Notes: generated from the letters alone by a model not told the origin. A stretch of 64,000 nt of DNA from Larkinella soli (GCF_003703975.1 NZ_QTJY01000013.1:1-64000), one strand, 5' to 3'; counted from the stretch's first letter, positions 1 to 8,965 are shown. Made by a program: numbers and translations.

Positions 1-1
1 G

Positions 2-286
2 ACTTCTTCGACGGCCCGGATAACGGCCGAACCGACCGCACCATCCGCCGAACGGATCACGTACATACTGTATCCGAACCCGACGCCGGAAGGAAAGGTG
101 TATCTGCAACCTGCCTTGCCCTATGACTCCTATCTGCTGATGAATCTGGCCGGTCGCATCGTCCGGAATACGTTCGAAGCCGGGGTGCTGAAGGAACTGG
201 ACCTGAGCGGGCTGGCCTCGGGCGTCTACATCCTGATCAGTCAGGGGCCTGAGGGGTGTCGGCAGTTTAAGATCATCAAACAGTGA
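2..286 (+). CDS. C-terminal part of a type IX-secreted protein
   Basis: The reading frame is open from the left edge and stops with TGA at 284-286, so only the last 94 residues of a larger protein are visible. A Ser/Thr/Pro/Ala-rich linker leads into YPNPTPEGKVYL, then LMNLAGRIV and a closing GVYILISQ...KIIKQ. That order (YPNP, a strand, the N-x-x-G turn, then GxYxxxxx) is the hallmark of the type A C-terminal sorting domain, about 70 residues long, which sends proteins through the type IX secretion system to the surface or medium of Bacteroidota. The catalytic or binding part lies outside the window, so the function cannot be named. Confidence 0.85.
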   Translation, partial: TSSTARITAEPTAPSAERITYILYPNPTPEGKVYLQPALPYDSYLLMNLAGRIVRNTFEAGVLKELDLSGLASGVYILISQGPEGCRQFKIIKQ

Positions 287-297
287 GCGGCTCTACG

Positions 298-343
298 GAA
301 ACGGCCCCGGCACACCCGGTTTTTGGGTGGCCGGGGCCGTTTC
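298..343. terminator. Bidirectional intrinsic terminator
   Basis: A GC-rich inverted repeat (arms 301-317 and 325-340, one bulged base) has a T-rich loop and short T runs on both sides. It lies between two convergent genes, the sorting-domain gene and lhgO, and can end both transcripts. Confidence 0.8.
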
Positions 344-360
344 ATTGATCAGGACGGCTT

Positions 361-1557
361 TCAGAACCGTGCCAGGGCCTTTTCCGATACGGTGAGGCCG
401 ATGGAGAGCGAGGAGGTGGCAGCCGGTGAGGGCGCGTTGCAGACGTTGATGGCCCGTTCGCTTTCCAGAATCGCGAAGTCGTCGAGCAGACCGCCACGGC
501 GGTCGCAGGCCTGGGCCCGGACCCCGGCCCCTCCTTCCACCAGATCCTCTTCCCGCACCTCAGGGATCAGTTCCTGGAGGGCTTTGGTAAAGGCGGCTTT
601 GGAGAACGACCGATACATCTCACCCATGCCGGTCTGCCAGTATTTCCCGGCCACTTTCTGAAAGCCCGGCCAGCTTAGGGTCTCGAACAGTTCTTTCAGG
701 TCGATGTCCGACTTCCGGTAGCCTTCCCGCCGAAAGGCCAGCACGGCGTTCGGCCCGGCTTCGACACCGCCGTGGATCATGCGGGTGAAATGTACGCCCA
801 GGAACGGAAAATTCGGGTCCGGCACCGGATAGATCAGGTTCCGGACCAGATGGTGCTTCTCCGGGCGGATTTTGTAATATTCCCCCCGAAACGGGATGAT
901 CCGAAGGTCGATCTCCCCACGCTGGGTCAACTGCGCCATTTTATCGGAATACAGACCGGCGCAGTTGACGACGAGCTTCGTTTCGTAGGTCGCCTTGTCC
1001 GTTACCACGACCGACAGCGTGTTGCCGGCCGTAATCTGCGTCACTTTCTCGCCCAACCGGATTTCTCCGCCCAGTTTCCGCACGTTTTCGGCGTATTTCT
1101 CACACACCTGAACATAGTCGATGATGCCCGTCTGCGGCACCCACATTCCCTCGACCCCATTGACGTGCGGCTCGATCTCCCGCATCTCGGCTCCGCTCAG
1201 CTTCCGAAGGCCGCCCAGGCCGTTCTGCTGCCCCCGTTCGAAGAGGTTGTTCAGCTGCGGCACCTGCTCCGGTTTGGTAGCGACGACGATCTTCCCGCAG
1301 AGTTCATACGGAACGCCCTCCTGATCGCAGAAGTCGAGCAGCATCCGGTAGCCGCGGATGCAGTTGACGGCCTTGAGGCTGCCGGGTTTATAATACAGGC
1401 CGGAGTGGATCACCCCGCTGTTATGGCCGGTCTGATGAGCTGCCAGCCGGTTTTCTTTCTCCAGTACGGTTACGGACAGGTCGGGGCGCCGGCGTTTGAT
1501 CTGCAGGGCCGTCGCCAGCCCCACAATGCCACCCCCGATGATGATAATGTCGGTCAT
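361..1557 (-). CDS. lhgO: L-2-hydroxyglutarate oxidase/dehydrogenase (LhgO family)
   Basis: This 398-residue FAD-dependent oxidoreductase of the DAO family oxidises L-2-hydroxyglutarate to 2-oxoglutarate and passes electrons to the membrane quinone pool or to oxygen. The N terminus shows a Rossmann nucleotide-binding motif GGGIVG at residues 8-13 and the ribose-binding Glu33. Residues 42-56 (QTGHNSGVIHSGLYY) are the block typical of LhgO. The C terminus has a second FAD-contacting segment (GGAGVRAQ) and the family's usual end. The gene lies 25 nt downstream of anmK on the same strand and is probably cotranscribed with it. The length is normal for the family. Confidence 0.9.
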   Translation of the reverse strand: MTDIIIIGGGIVGLATALQIKRRRPDLSVTVLEKENRLAAHQTGHNSGVIHSGLYYKPGSLKAVNCIRGYRMLLDFCDQEGVPYELCGKIVVATKPEQVPQLNNLFERGQQNGLGGLRKLSGAEMREIEPHVNGVEGMWVPQTGIIDYVQVCEKYAENVRKLGGEIRLGEKVTQITAGNTLSVVVTDKATYETKLVVNCAGLYSDKMAQLTQRGEIDLRIIPFRGEYYKIRPEKHHLVRNLIYPVPDPNFPFLGVHFTRMIHGGVEAGPNAVLAFRREGYRKSDIDLKELFETLSWPGFQKVAGKYWQTGMGEMYRSFSKAAFTKALQELIPEVREEDLVEGGAGVRAQACDRRGGLLDDFAILESERAINVCNAPSPAATSSLSIGLTVSEKALARF

Positions 1558-1582
1558 ATGGTTTGTCTTATAAACTCAAATA

Positions 1583-2779
1583 TCATTCCGGAAACGATAC
1601 TTTTCCCATCGAAACCGTCGGTACACCCTGGCGGTCGCCGAAGGAAGTGGTGCCGCCGGCGACGGCTTCATTGGCCAGCACGGCAAACAGCACGGCTTCC
1701 TTGGCATCGCCCGGGATGCCGAGTTCGTCGGTGGTGCCGAAGGTGCAGCCGGGCAGCAGTTCCCGAATGCCGCCGGTCAGCACCGGGTTATGCATCCCGC
1801 CCCCGCTCAGGTACACATGGTATTCCTCTCCCGGTTTCATAGCCGCCCGGATCGCTTCCGCGATGGTTTCGGCGCTGAAGCGGGTCAGGGTAGCCATGAG
1901 GTCCTCGGGGGTCAGGGAGGTGGTTTTGCTTCGCTGCTGGGCCAGCCGCACATAATCCAGGCTAAAAAGTTCCGGCCCGGTGGTTTTCGGAACCGGTGCC
2001 TGGAAAAACGGATCTTTCTTCAGAATGCGCAGCAGATCCCGGTTTACTTTACCGCCGGCCGCGATCCGCCCCCCGGCGTCGAAGGGCCGGTCGAAGAACC
2101 GACGGGTGAAGGCGTCGATCAGCGTATTGCCGGGCCCGGTATCGGTCGTAAACACCGCCCCGGCGTCCAGGTCGCCGGGCAGGTACGTAAAGTTGGCGAT
2201 ACCGCCCATGTTGAGCATCAGGCGGTTCTGGCCGGACTTTGAAAAAATGAAATAGTCGCCGTACACCGCCAGCGGAGCGCCCTCGCCCCCTTTGGCGATG
2301 TGCTTCTGCCGGAAATCGCTGAGGGTGATGATGCCGGTCGTGACGGCCACGTGGTCGCCGTCGCCGATCTGCAGGGTCGCGTTTGGAAATTTGTCGAGCC
2401 GGTGCTGACTTTTGGGGGCATGAAAAACCGTCTGGCCGTGGCTGGCTACCAGGTCGACCTCGCTGGCAGTCAGCCCCCAGCGTTCCAGACAATCGGTCAC
2501 CATCCGGCCGTGTATCTGGCCGATCCAGGCATTCAGAAGGCAGAGATGCAGAAAATCGATTTCTTTTTTGGCAAAAACTTTCCTTATTTCCGCCTTCAGG
2601 TCGTCCGTATAGGGAACCGTTTCGAAATGGCTCAGGGCCACCTCCGTCCGTCCTCCGCTGCCTTTGATCCGGCAAAGGGCGACATCCAGCCCGTCCATCG
2701 AGGTTCCGGACATCAGGCCGATGATGCGACGTTCGGGTCGTTGAGCCAGTTCGTAAAAATGCTGTACCTGTGAATTCAT
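1583..2779 (-). CDS. anmK: Anhydro-N-acetylmuramic acid kinase
   Basis: AnmK phosphorylates and opens 1,6-anhydro-N-acetylmuramic acid to MurNAc-6-phosphate during cell-wall recycling in the cytoplasm. The ATP-binding signature GLMSGTSMDGLD is at residues 21-32, followed by the SHGQTVFH, NMGGIANFT and DTGPGNTLID motifs of the hexokinase/actin-fold family. The frame stays open upstream to 2866, but those extra 29 residues are not family-like, so the ATG at 2779 was chosen. This gives 398 residues, close to the family norm. lhgO follows at 25 nt. Confidence 0.92.
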   Translation of the reverse strand: MNSQVQHFYELAQRPERRIIGLMSGTSMDGLDVALCRIKGSGGRTEVALSHFETVPYTDDLKAEIRKVFAKKEIDFLHLCLLNAWIGQIHGRMVTDCLERWGLTASEVDLVASHGQTVFHAPKSQHRLDKFPNATLQIGDGDHVAVTTGIITLSDFRQKHIAKGGEGAPLAVYGDYFIFSKSGQNRLMLNMGGIANFTYLPGDLDAGAVFTTDTGPGNTLIDAFTRRFFDRPFDAGGRIAAGGKVNRDLLRILKKDPFFQAPVPKTTGPELFSLDYVRLAQQRSKTTSLTPEDLMATLTRFSAETIAEAIRAAMKPGEEYHVYLSGGGMHNPVLTGGIRELLPGCTFGTTDELGIPGDAKEAVLFAVLANEAVAGGTTSFGDRQGVPTVSMGKVSFPE

Positions 2780-2889
2780 GTCATTAGGTGGATCGTCCGG
2801 CCGTAAGCCCGACAAAAATACCAACTGAAAACCGATTCGTATAATTATTTCAGGGATCGGCAACATCGATTAAACCGGATTTACAAGTA

Positions 2890-3768
2890 ATGTGGCTGGG
2901 AGAAGAACAGTTCGAGTTTTTTGAGGGAATTCTTTTTCAGACGCTGGGAAGCCCGATTGAAGTGCTGGAGGCTCGCTTCCTGTCCGGTGGCGACATCAAC
3001 ACGGCTGCGCAGGTGTTTTCATCGGAGGGACTCTTTTTCGTCAAGTGGAACTCCGCCGACCGGGAGGGGATGTTCGGGTCGGAGGCCCGGGGGCTCGACC
3101 TGCTGCGCTCCGCCGAAGCGATCCATATTCCGGAAGTCATCGGCTACGGGCATTATCAGGACAAGGCCTACCTGATTCTGGAATACATCGACCCCGTTGC
3201 CGCCAGAACCGATTACTGGGAGTCGTTCGGCCAGTCGCTGGCGCTGCTCCACTCCCACACGCAGCCGAAATTCGGCCTGAGTTTCGACAACTATATCGGT
3301 TCGCTGCCGCAGAGCAATACGCCCACCGACAACGGCATTGCTTTCTTCATCGAACAGCGACTCCATCCCCAGGCCGGTATGGCTTTTTACAAAGGGCTGA
3401 TTCCCAAAGAACTGTTTGATAAATTTCCTCAGTTGTATCAGCGCCTGCCGGACCTGCTGCCCAACGAACGCCCCGCCCTCCTGCACGGTGACCTGTGGTC
3501 GGGCAACGTGATGGTCAACGAGCAGGGCAATGTGGCGCTCATCGATCCGGCGGTTTATTACGGCTTCCGGGAGGCCGAACTGGCCTTTACGACCCTATTC
3601 GGCGGCTTCGACGACCGGTTCTACGACGCCTACGATGAGACGTTCCCGCTGGAAGACGGTTTTAAGGAGCGTATCCCCATCTATAATCTCTACCCCCTGC
3701 TGGTCCACCTGAATCTGTTCGGAACCGGCTACCTGAGCGGGATCGAACGGGTGCTGGACCGGTTCTGA
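2890..3768 (+). CDS. Fructosamine kinase family protein
   Basis: This 292-residue protein belongs to the fructosamine-3-kinase (YniA/FN3K) branch of the aminoglycoside phosphotransferase fold. These enzymes phosphorylate sugar adducts on glycated amines and so help repair glycated proteins. The catalytic loop HGDLWSGNVM is at residues 199-208, and the metal-binding LIDPAVYYG follows around 217-225. The N lobe has VKWN as the likely ATP lysine region at about 51-54. The end of the protein (AFTTLFGGFDDRFYDAY) also matches the family. The gene starts about 110 nt from the divergent anmK start. The exact substrate cannot be read from the sequence. Confidence 0.88.
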   Translation: MWLGEEQFEFFEGILFQTLGSPIEVLEARFLSGGDINTAAQVFSSEGLFFVKWNSADREGMFGSEARGLDLLRSAEAIHIPEVIGYGHYQDKAYLILEYIDPVAARTDYWESFGQSLALLHSHTQPKFGLSFDNYIGSLPQSNTPTDNGIAFFIEQRLHPQAGMAFYKGLIPKELFDKFPQLYQRLPDLLPNERPALLHGDLWSGNVMVNEQGNVALIDPAVYYGFREAELAFTTLFGGFDDRFYDAYDETFPLEDGFKERIPIYNLYPLLVHLNLFGTGYLSGIERVLDRF

Positions 3769-3858
3769 CCCATTGCCTCATTTTTGACTCAGGCTAAGAA
3801 ATTTTTACCTATCTTACTTACCTGATTATCAGTACATCCCTCCCAACCAGCCTGATTT

Positions 3859-4854
3859 ATGCAATCTACTTCCTCTACCATTGCGCTGCCCGTCGGCGTA
3901 ACGCTCGACCGCTATATCATGCGGCAGCAGCGGGACTTCCCGTTCGCCACGGGAGAACTGTCCCAACTTCTGCGCGACATCGCCCTCGCCGGAAAAATCA
4001 TCAACCGCGAGATCAACAAGGCCGGGCTGATCGACGTTACCGGGGCGCTGGGCTCCAATAACGTCCAGGGCGAATGCCAGCAGAAACTCGACGTCATTGC
4101 CAACATCCGCTTCATCCGGGCGCTGAAGAACGGCGGGGAGGTCTGCGCGATCATCTCGGAGGAAGATGAGGAGATCATCTACACCGACAACGACCACGCC
4201 AAATACGTCGTGGCGATGGACCCCCTCGACGGCTCCTCGAACATCGACGTCAACGTCTCCATCGGGACCATCTTTTCCATCTATCGGCGTGTAACCCCCA
4301 TCGGTACCCGCGCCACCCTCGACGACTTTCTGCAGGGCGGACGCAAACAGGTAGCCGCCGGCTACATTCTTTACGGCTCCTCGACCATGCTCGTCTATAC
4401 CACCGGCCACGGCGTCAGCGGCTTTACCTACGACCACTCCCTCGGGGAATTCTTCCTGTCGCAGGCGCAGATCAACAGTCCTGCCGACGGCTCGATTTAC
4501 TCCTGCAACGACGGGAACTACAACGAATACCCTGAAAATATCCGTCACTATCTGGAAACTTCACGCCGGCAGGGCTACACCGGCCGGTACATCGGTTCGC
4601 TCGTCGCCGACTTTCACCGGAATCTGATCAAGGGCGGTATTTATCTGTACCCGCCCATCCCGAAGGCCCCGACCGGCAAGCTGCGGCTGCTGTACGAATG
4701 CGCCCCGCTGGCCTTTATCGCCGAACAGGCCGGCGGCCGGGCCACCGACGGCTTCCGCGACATCCTCGACATCGAGCCGTCCGAACTGCACCAGCGCACC
4801 CCGCTGTACATCGGCGCAACGAAAATGGTAGAAGCGTTGTTGGAGACGGTATAG
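3859..4854 (+). CDS. fbp: Fructose-1,6-bisphosphatase class I
   Basis: FBPase hydrolyses fructose-1,6-bisphosphate to fructose-6-phosphate in gluconeogenesis. The protein is 331 residues, the usual class I length. The metal-binding acidic stretch (SEEDEE) lies at residues 100-105 and the signature [10 protein letters not shown] at 121-130. The substrate-binding region ([16 protein letters not shown]) and the metal-ligand segment after it are also present. The preceding gap ends in a pyrimidine-rich leader rather than a clear Shine-Dalgarno site, as is usual in this phylum. Confidence 0.95.
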   Translation: MQSTSSTIALPVGVTLDRYIMRQQRDFPFATGELSQLLRDIALAGKIINREINKAGLIDVTGALGSNNVQGECQQKLDVIANIRFIRALKNGGEVCAIISEEDEEIIYTDNDHAKYVVAMDPLDGSSNIDVNVSIGTIFSIYRRVTPIGTRATLDDFLQGGRKQVAAGYILYGSSTMLVYTTGHGVSGFTYDHSLGEFFLSQAQINSPADGSIYSCNDGNYNEYPENIRHYLETSRRQGYTGRYIGSLVADFHRNLIKGGIYLYPPIPKAPTGKLRLLYECAPLAFIAEQAGGRATDGFRDILDIEPSELHQRTPLYIGATKMVEALLETV

Positions 4855-4876
4855 CCGGCCACAATCTCCTGCCTGC

Positions 4877-4884
4877 TATCTTTG
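4877..4884 (+). promoter_or_regulatory. Bacteroidota -7 box before the helicase gene
   Basis: TATCTTTG matches the TAnnTTTG consensus and ends four bases before the ATG at 4889, so the transcript would be almost leaderless. No good -33 TTG is seen at 19-21 nt, which lowers confidence. Confidence 0.45.
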
Positions 4885-4888
4885 TGGC

Positions 4889-6259
4889 ATGGAAATCAAT
4901 TCTTTTGAAGATTTTAATCTGAACCGTCAGTTGCTGAACGCCGTTGCGGACCTGGGATACGGGCAGCCGACTCCCATCCAGCAGCAGGCCATTCCGCCCG
5001 TCCTGGCGGGGCAGGATGTACTGGGCATCGCCCAGACCGGCACCGGAAAGACGGCGGCCTATCTGCTGCCGCTGCTGATGAAGATCAAATACGCCCAGGG
5101 GGTACTCCCCCGGGCGATTATTTTAGCCCCTACCCGCGAACTGGTGATGCAGATCGACGCGGCCATCGCGGAACTGGGGAAATATACCGACGTCCGCCAC
5201 CTGGCGATTTACGGCGGCATCGGCCCGAAAACGCAGATCGAAGCGCTGCAGAAAGGCGTCGATATTCTGGTTTCCACCCCGGGGCGGTTTACGGACTTGT
5301 ACCTGAAAGGCGTAATCGGGGTGAAGCAGCTGAACACGATGGTGCTCGACGAAGCCGACAAGATGATGGACATGGGTTTTATGCCCCAGATCCGGAAAAT
5401 TCTGGAGGTAATCCCGGTGAAACGACAGAACCTGCTGTTTTCGGCCACCTTTCCGCCGAAGGTGGAGGAACTCTCGTATGAATTTCTGGAATTCCCGACC
5501 CGCGTCGAGGTGACGCCCCAGGCGTCGACGGCCGAGATGGTCAGCCAGAAGCTGTATGAGGTGCCGAATTTCCGGACCAAAATCAACCTGCTCGCGCACC
5601 TGCTGGCCGATGAAAACGCCACCAACCGGGTTATCGTCTTCACCCGCTCCAAGGAGTCGGCCGACAATATCTACAAGTTCCTGGCCCGCAAGGTCGTTGC
5701 CGACGACCGCATCCGGGTGCTGCACGCCAACAAAGGCCAGAACACGCGCATCAACTCGATGGAAGCCTTCAAAGAGGGCAATATCCGGGTGCTGGTGACG
5801 ACCGACGTCACGGCCCGCGGCATCGACGTCAACGAGGTCAGCCACGTGATCAACTTCGACGTGCCGCTGATCTATGAGGATTATGTCCACCGGATCGGCC
5901 GGACGGGCCGGGCCAACCGCACGGGCGAAGCCGTCACCTTCATGACGATGGCCGAGGAATACCACGTCGCGAAGATCGAGAAGATCATCCGGATGGAAAT
6001 CCCCCGTGAACCGATTCCGGAAGGGATAGAAATTACCGAGACGCCCTTCGACGAGCGTCAGGACATGCTGCGGGAGATCGACAACCAGCGCCGGAAGGAA
6101 GACCCCACCTTCAAGGGCGCTTTCCACGAGAAGAAGCACCAGCCCGCCCCGCGAGGCAAGGCGACGGCCGGCGGCAAATCCGCCAGACGCCCGAAATCTT
6201 CCACACCCGCCCGCCCCGGCAAACCGAAAGCCGGCCCGGCCCGTAATCGACGCAAGTAA
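4889..6259 (+). CDS. DEAD-box ATP-dependent RNA helicase (RhlE-like)
   Basis: This 456-residue helicase unwinds RNA duplexes using ATP and probably acts in ribosome assembly or mRNA decay. Visible motifs are the Q motif (TPIQQQA, about 28-34), Walker A AQTGTGKT (48-55), PTREL (81-85), TPGR (130-133), DEAD (154-157), SAT, then RGID and HRIGRTGR in the second RecA lobe. After about residue 400 a Lys/Arg/Pro/Gly-rich tail follows, which in this family improves RNA binding. The core fits the RhlE group common in Bacteroidota, but the sequence alone does not separate RhlE from close paralogues. Confidence 0.92.
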   Translation: MEINSFEDFNLNRQLLNAVADLGYGQPTPIQQQAIPPVLAGQDVLGIAQTGTGKTAAYLLPLLMKIKYAQGVLPRAIILAPTRELVMQIDAAIAELGKYTDVRHLAIYGGIGPKTQIEALQKGVDILVSTPGRFTDLYLKGVIGVKQLNTMVLDEADKMMDMGFMPQIRKILEVIPVKRQNLLFSATFPPKVEELSYEFLEFPTRVEVTPQASTAEMVSQKLYEVPNFRTKINLLAHLLADENATNRVIVFTRSKESADNIYKFLARKVVADDRIRVLHANKGQNTRINSMEAFKEGNIRVLVTTDVTARGIDVNEVSHVINFDVPLIYEDYVHRIGRTGRANRTGEAVTFMTMAEEYHVAKIEKIIRMEIPREPIPEGIEITETPFDERQDMLREIDNQRRKEDPTFKGAFHEKKHQPAPRGKATAGGKSARRPKSSTPARPGKPKAGPARNRRK

Positions 6260-6276
6260 CCGATTTCTGGAATTTT

Positions 6277-6318
6277 GTACTAACTTAGACGGCCTTAGCG
6301 TTCTATAGGAGTTAGTAC
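6277..6318. repeat. Inverted repeat before the TPR gene
   Basis: GTACTAAC (6277-6284) and GTTAGTAC (6311-6318) form a perfect 8-bp inverted repeat with a 26-nt spacer just upstream of the ATG at 6331. It could be a leader stem or an operator, and no regulator is evident. Confidence 0.4.
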
Positions 6319-6330
6319 GTCGAACGTAAC

Positions 6331-7116
6331 ATGAACAAGCGAGCAAAGATCATCCGGGTTTTCGGCCTTCTGATGTGTTGTCTGCCTTTCGGGGCGGCTG
6401 CCCAGTCAGGTCAATTGGTCAGCTCGGCCCGGAAAATCGATGCGGATAAAAAGGACACGGCGGTAGAGGTTCCCAGAGATAACCGTTCCGTTGCCGAGGT
6501 GGCCGTCAACCCGATGGTACTGCCCTTATTCGGTGAAAAGGGAAAGACGCCCGCGCACATCGAATGGGAAATCCGCTTCCTGAACGAGTGCGACCAGAGC
6601 TTCGCCAACCGCAGCGAGGCCAGCCAGTTCTTTTCCAGCCGCGGCTGGGAGTATCTGACGGAAGGCCAGCTCGATACGGCTACCCACCGCTTCAACCTCG
6701 CCTGGGTCCTCAACGAAAAGAATGTCGATACCTACTGGGGACTGGGCGTCATCGCCTACCAGAAAGGAAAAATACCCGAGTCGATTCACCTGATGAAGCG
6801 CGGGCTGGATGTGGCCGACACCAACGCAGTGCTGATGACCGACCTGGCGACCGTTCAGCTCAAGCTTTACAAGGAAAACCAGGACAAAATGCTCCTGGAG
6901 GAAGCCGTCGGCCTGCTCAACCGGGCACTCAAATACGACACGACCAACCCGAACACCTACATGCGGCTTTCGTGGGCGAGCTTCTCCCAGGGCCAGTATG
7001 AACCGGCCTGGGAATACGTTCATAAAGCCCGGACCCTGGAGCTTTCTTCCGTCGATCTTGCCTACATTCAGGAACTCCTCGCCAAATCCCCGGACCCGAA
7101 GGGATTCTTCCGCTGA
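6331..7116 (+). CDS. Secreted tetratricopeptide-repeat protein
   Basis: The 261-residue product begins with a signal peptide (basic MNKRAK, hydrophobic VFGLLMCCLPFGAAA, then Q), so it is exported, probably to the periplasm. From about residue 105 to 245 it holds TPR helices, recognisable by blocks such as AWVLNEKNVDTYWGLGVIAYQKGK and NTYMRLSWASFSQGQYEPAW (each shown here only in part of its 34-residue unit). TPR domains mediate protein contacts, and no catalytic motif is seen. The gene stands alone between the helicase gene and a convergent membrane-protein gene. The partner is unknown. Confidence 0.75.
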   Translation: MNKRAKIIRVFGLLMCCLPFGAAAQSGQLVSSARKIDADKKDTAVEVPRDNRSVAEVAVNPMVLPLFGEKGKTPAHIEWEIRFLNECDQSFANRSEASQFFSSRGWEYLTEGQLDTATHRFNLAWVLNEKNVDTYWGLGVIAYQKGKIPESIHLMKRGLDVADTNAVLMTDLATVQLKLYKENQDKMLLEEAVGLLNRALKYDTTNPNTYMRLSWASFSQGQYEPAWEYVHKARTLELSSVDLAYIQELLAKSPDPKGFFR

Positions 7117-7150
7117 AGTCGAGGAGTTTGGGGGTTTAGGAGTTTGGGAG

Positions 7151-7179
7151 TTGTCATCCCTCGTGCCTCGGGATGACAA
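7151..7179. repeat. Short palindromic element, probably a dispersed repeat
   Basis: TTGTCATCCC and GGGATGACAA form a perfect 10-bp stem (7151-7160 and 7170-7179) with a 9-nt loop. It is preceded by a purine- and T-rich stretch with repeated GGAGTTTGGG units (7129-7150). It has the look of a REP-like intergenic element, though only one copy is in the window. Confidence 0.5.
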
Positions 7180-7203
7180 TAGAGTCGGGAGCACAAAAAA
7201 TAC

Positions 7204-7233
7204 AGGCCGTCCCTACGCCGGGACGGCCTTTTT
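7204..7233. terminator. Intrinsic terminator after the TPR gene
   Basis: A perfect 10-bp stem (7204-7213 and 7220-7229) with a 6-nt loop is followed by a run of T. It overlaps the last codons of the convergent membrane-protein gene. Confidence 0.85.
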
Positions 7234-7935
7234 GCTGGTACGGCTGAGGTTGAATTTGCGGTGGTAGTAGGCAATCCAGCGGCTGATGAGCAGCCCGCCG
7301 ATGACCCCCGGGAGCGTCCAGGCGGCAATGTCGACCAGGATCGGGTGTTCCGGCAGCATCCGGGTATTGACCGTGGCAAAAGCCGTCAGCGTCGCGATGT
7401 AGGAGCCGACCATCCGGTTAATGTGCCCGAAAAACCACTCCATCTTCCCGTACTTTGCCTTCAGCGGATTGTGAAAGCGCACCACGTCATACCGGGCGTT
7501 GCTGTAGAGTAATCCCCCAAAAAACAGGTATAACAGGTCGAAAACCGAGCCGTTGCCGCCGGTTGCCAGCTGAAAAGCCGCCCGTCCGCCCAGCCCGAGC
7601 ATCAGCAGGGAGGCCGCCAGCGCCCCGTAAGCCGCGATGCGGTCGATGCGCTCCGGCCGGTTTTCAGCTTTTTTCAGCCGAAGCAGCCGCCGGCCGGAGA
7701 AGCAGAAGTAAAAACTCAGCATGGCGATAAACAGCAGAAACAGTGAGCTGGGTTTGAAGAAAACCAGATAAACGGCGGTCAGGCAGACGACGGCCATACA
7801 CCAGTAGAAGACCAGACCGGTGGTATTGTGCAGGCGGCTGCCCTTTCGGGCAATCATCGGGATGACACCCACCAGTAAAGCCGTAAAACCGGCGGCAATG
7901 TGAATCAGAAGCATTCCTTTTACGAAGACATTCAT
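7213..7935 (-). CDS. Uncharacterised multi-pass membrane protein
   Basis: This 240-residue protein has about six or seven hydrophobic helices (for example MLLIHIAAGFTALLVGVIP near the start, then LFLLFIAMLSFYFCFSG, and a C-terminal TLPGVIGGLLISRWIAYY), placing it in the cytoplasmic membrane. Polar conserved-looking spots include the N-terminal HIAAG and the pair RLHNTTG. It resembles the DUF2306-like group of small membrane proteins, but I cannot assign it firmly. It is preceded by three tandem 20-bp repeats and a LytTR regulator gene on the same strand, so it may be that regulator's target. Confidence 0.7.
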   Translation of the reverse strand: MNVFVKGMLLIHIAAGFTALLVGVIPMIARKGSRLHNTTGLVFYWCMAVVCLTAVYLVFFKPSSLFLLFIAMLSFYFCFSGRRLLRLKKAENRPERIDRIAAYGALAASLLMLGLGGRAAFQLATGGNGSVFDLLYLFFGGLLYSNARYDVVRFHNPLKAKYGKMEWFFGHINRMVGSYIATLTAFATVNTRMLPEHPILVDIAAWTLPGVIGGLLISRWIAYYHRKFNLSRTSKKAVPA

Positions 7936-8030
7936 GGCTGTGCGGTTCGTTTGCGTTCGTTCAATGTGAAGGCAAACCTACGCGGCCTGCTTTTGATCGT
8001 CAAATCAAAGGGCTGAGCAGCCGTACTTTG

Positions 8031-8084
8031 GGGAGTTTGACAAAGGGCGGGACGTTTGACAAAACCGCCGGGAGGTTTGGCAAA
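8031..8084. promoter_or_regulatory. Three tandem repeats, candidate LytTR sites
   Basis: Three copies of a G-rich GTTTGACAAA-type unit start at about 8031, 8050 and 8070, a period of about 20 bp, or two helical turns. Two copies read GTTTGACAAA and one GTTTGGCAAA. They lie between the end of the LytTR regulator gene and the start of the next minus-strand gene (7935). LytTR domains usually bind pairs of direct repeats spaced this way. Confidence 0.5.
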
Positions 8085-8086
8085 GC

Positions 8087-8959
8087 CTACGGCAGCGTTT
8101 TCAGGCGGCTTACCAGCGTTTCGTTATACTTCCGGGCCACCGGAATCTGAAACGTGCCCTGAAGGAGATGGAGTTTATAGCCTTGCGCATTGCCCGTCAC
8201 CTTCTCGACCTGGTTCAGATTGACCACAAAGGAACGGTGACACCGGACAAGGGCCGCCCGCACCGCCGGATCGCTGCCGAGCTGGGTTTCCAGGCGGCTG
8301 AGGCTGCTGCGCAGAAGCGTTTTGGCCGCCTGGTGGTCTTTGAGAAAATAAACGGTGCAGTAGTTGTCGCTCGACTCGATGAACAGTAGGTCGGAGGCTG
8401 CGATTCTGAGTACATCCTTCTCATTCTCCGCCGTCAGCGTCAACATAGGCGCACCGGGGCCGGGCGTCGTCGGTTCGTGAAGGGGCAGTTCGGCGGCCGA
8501 CCGGCTGTACTTTTTCAACTGGACGATGTAGTTCAGTACCACGGAGCCGGCGGTCGGAAACAGGCCGATCAGGAACGTAATCAGCACCATCGGCAGCAGG
8601 TCCGGTCCATAGCCGGGCGTATGGATCAGTTCTTTCAGGTACACGTAATTCGCCAGCCCGATCAGCAGCATGTTGATGCTGACCCACCCTATTTCACGCC
8701 CGACAGTCCAGCGTTCGTCCCGAAACTGCCCGGGGGCCAGAGCCGGAAGGAGGATGTATAAACCGGCGGTGATACCGAAGGTGATCAGGCCGAAGCCCAG
8801 TAGTTTTAGCACCTTATAGGGCGTCTCCCATTCTCCCAGCCCGAACGGCTGAAAAATCAGCAGGAACAGCCCCACGAAGGCCCCGATCCAGAACGCTTTC
8901 ACCCAGCGCCGACGCGCCGGTTCCTCGACGGGATACGGTTCCTTCAAAAGCCGCCACAT
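8087..8959 (-). CDS. Membrane-anchored LytTR transcription regulator
   Basis: The 290-residue protein has four predicted membrane helices in its first 150 residues (such as AFWIGAFVGLFLLIFQPFG and the last, MVLITFLIGLFPTAGSVVLN). A linker then leads to a LytTR DNA-binding domain at about 185-288 (LLFIESSDNYCTVYF, LRSSLSRLE, VRCHRSFVVNLNQVEKV). There is no receiver domain, so it is a one-component, membrane-tethered regulator of a kind frequent in Cytophagales. It begins 6 nt after the rhomboid gene and is probably cotranscribed with it. A likely binding array lies just beyond its stop codon. Confidence 0.88.
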   Translation of the reverse strand: MWRLLKEPYPVEEPARRRWVKAFWIGAFVGLFLLIFQPFGLGEWETPYKVLKLLGFGLITFGITAGLYILLPALAPGQFRDERWTVGREIGWVSINMLLIGLANYVYLKELIHTPGYGPDLLPMVLITFLIGLFPTAGSVVLNYIVQLKKYSRSAAELPLHEPTTPGPGAPMLTLTAENEKDVLRIAASDLLFIESSDNYCTVYFLKDHQAAKTLLRSSLSRLETQLGSDPAVRAALVRCHRSFVVNLNQVEKVTGNAQGYKLHLLQGTFQIPVARKYNETLVSRLKTLP

Positions 8960-8965
8960 GGTGGG

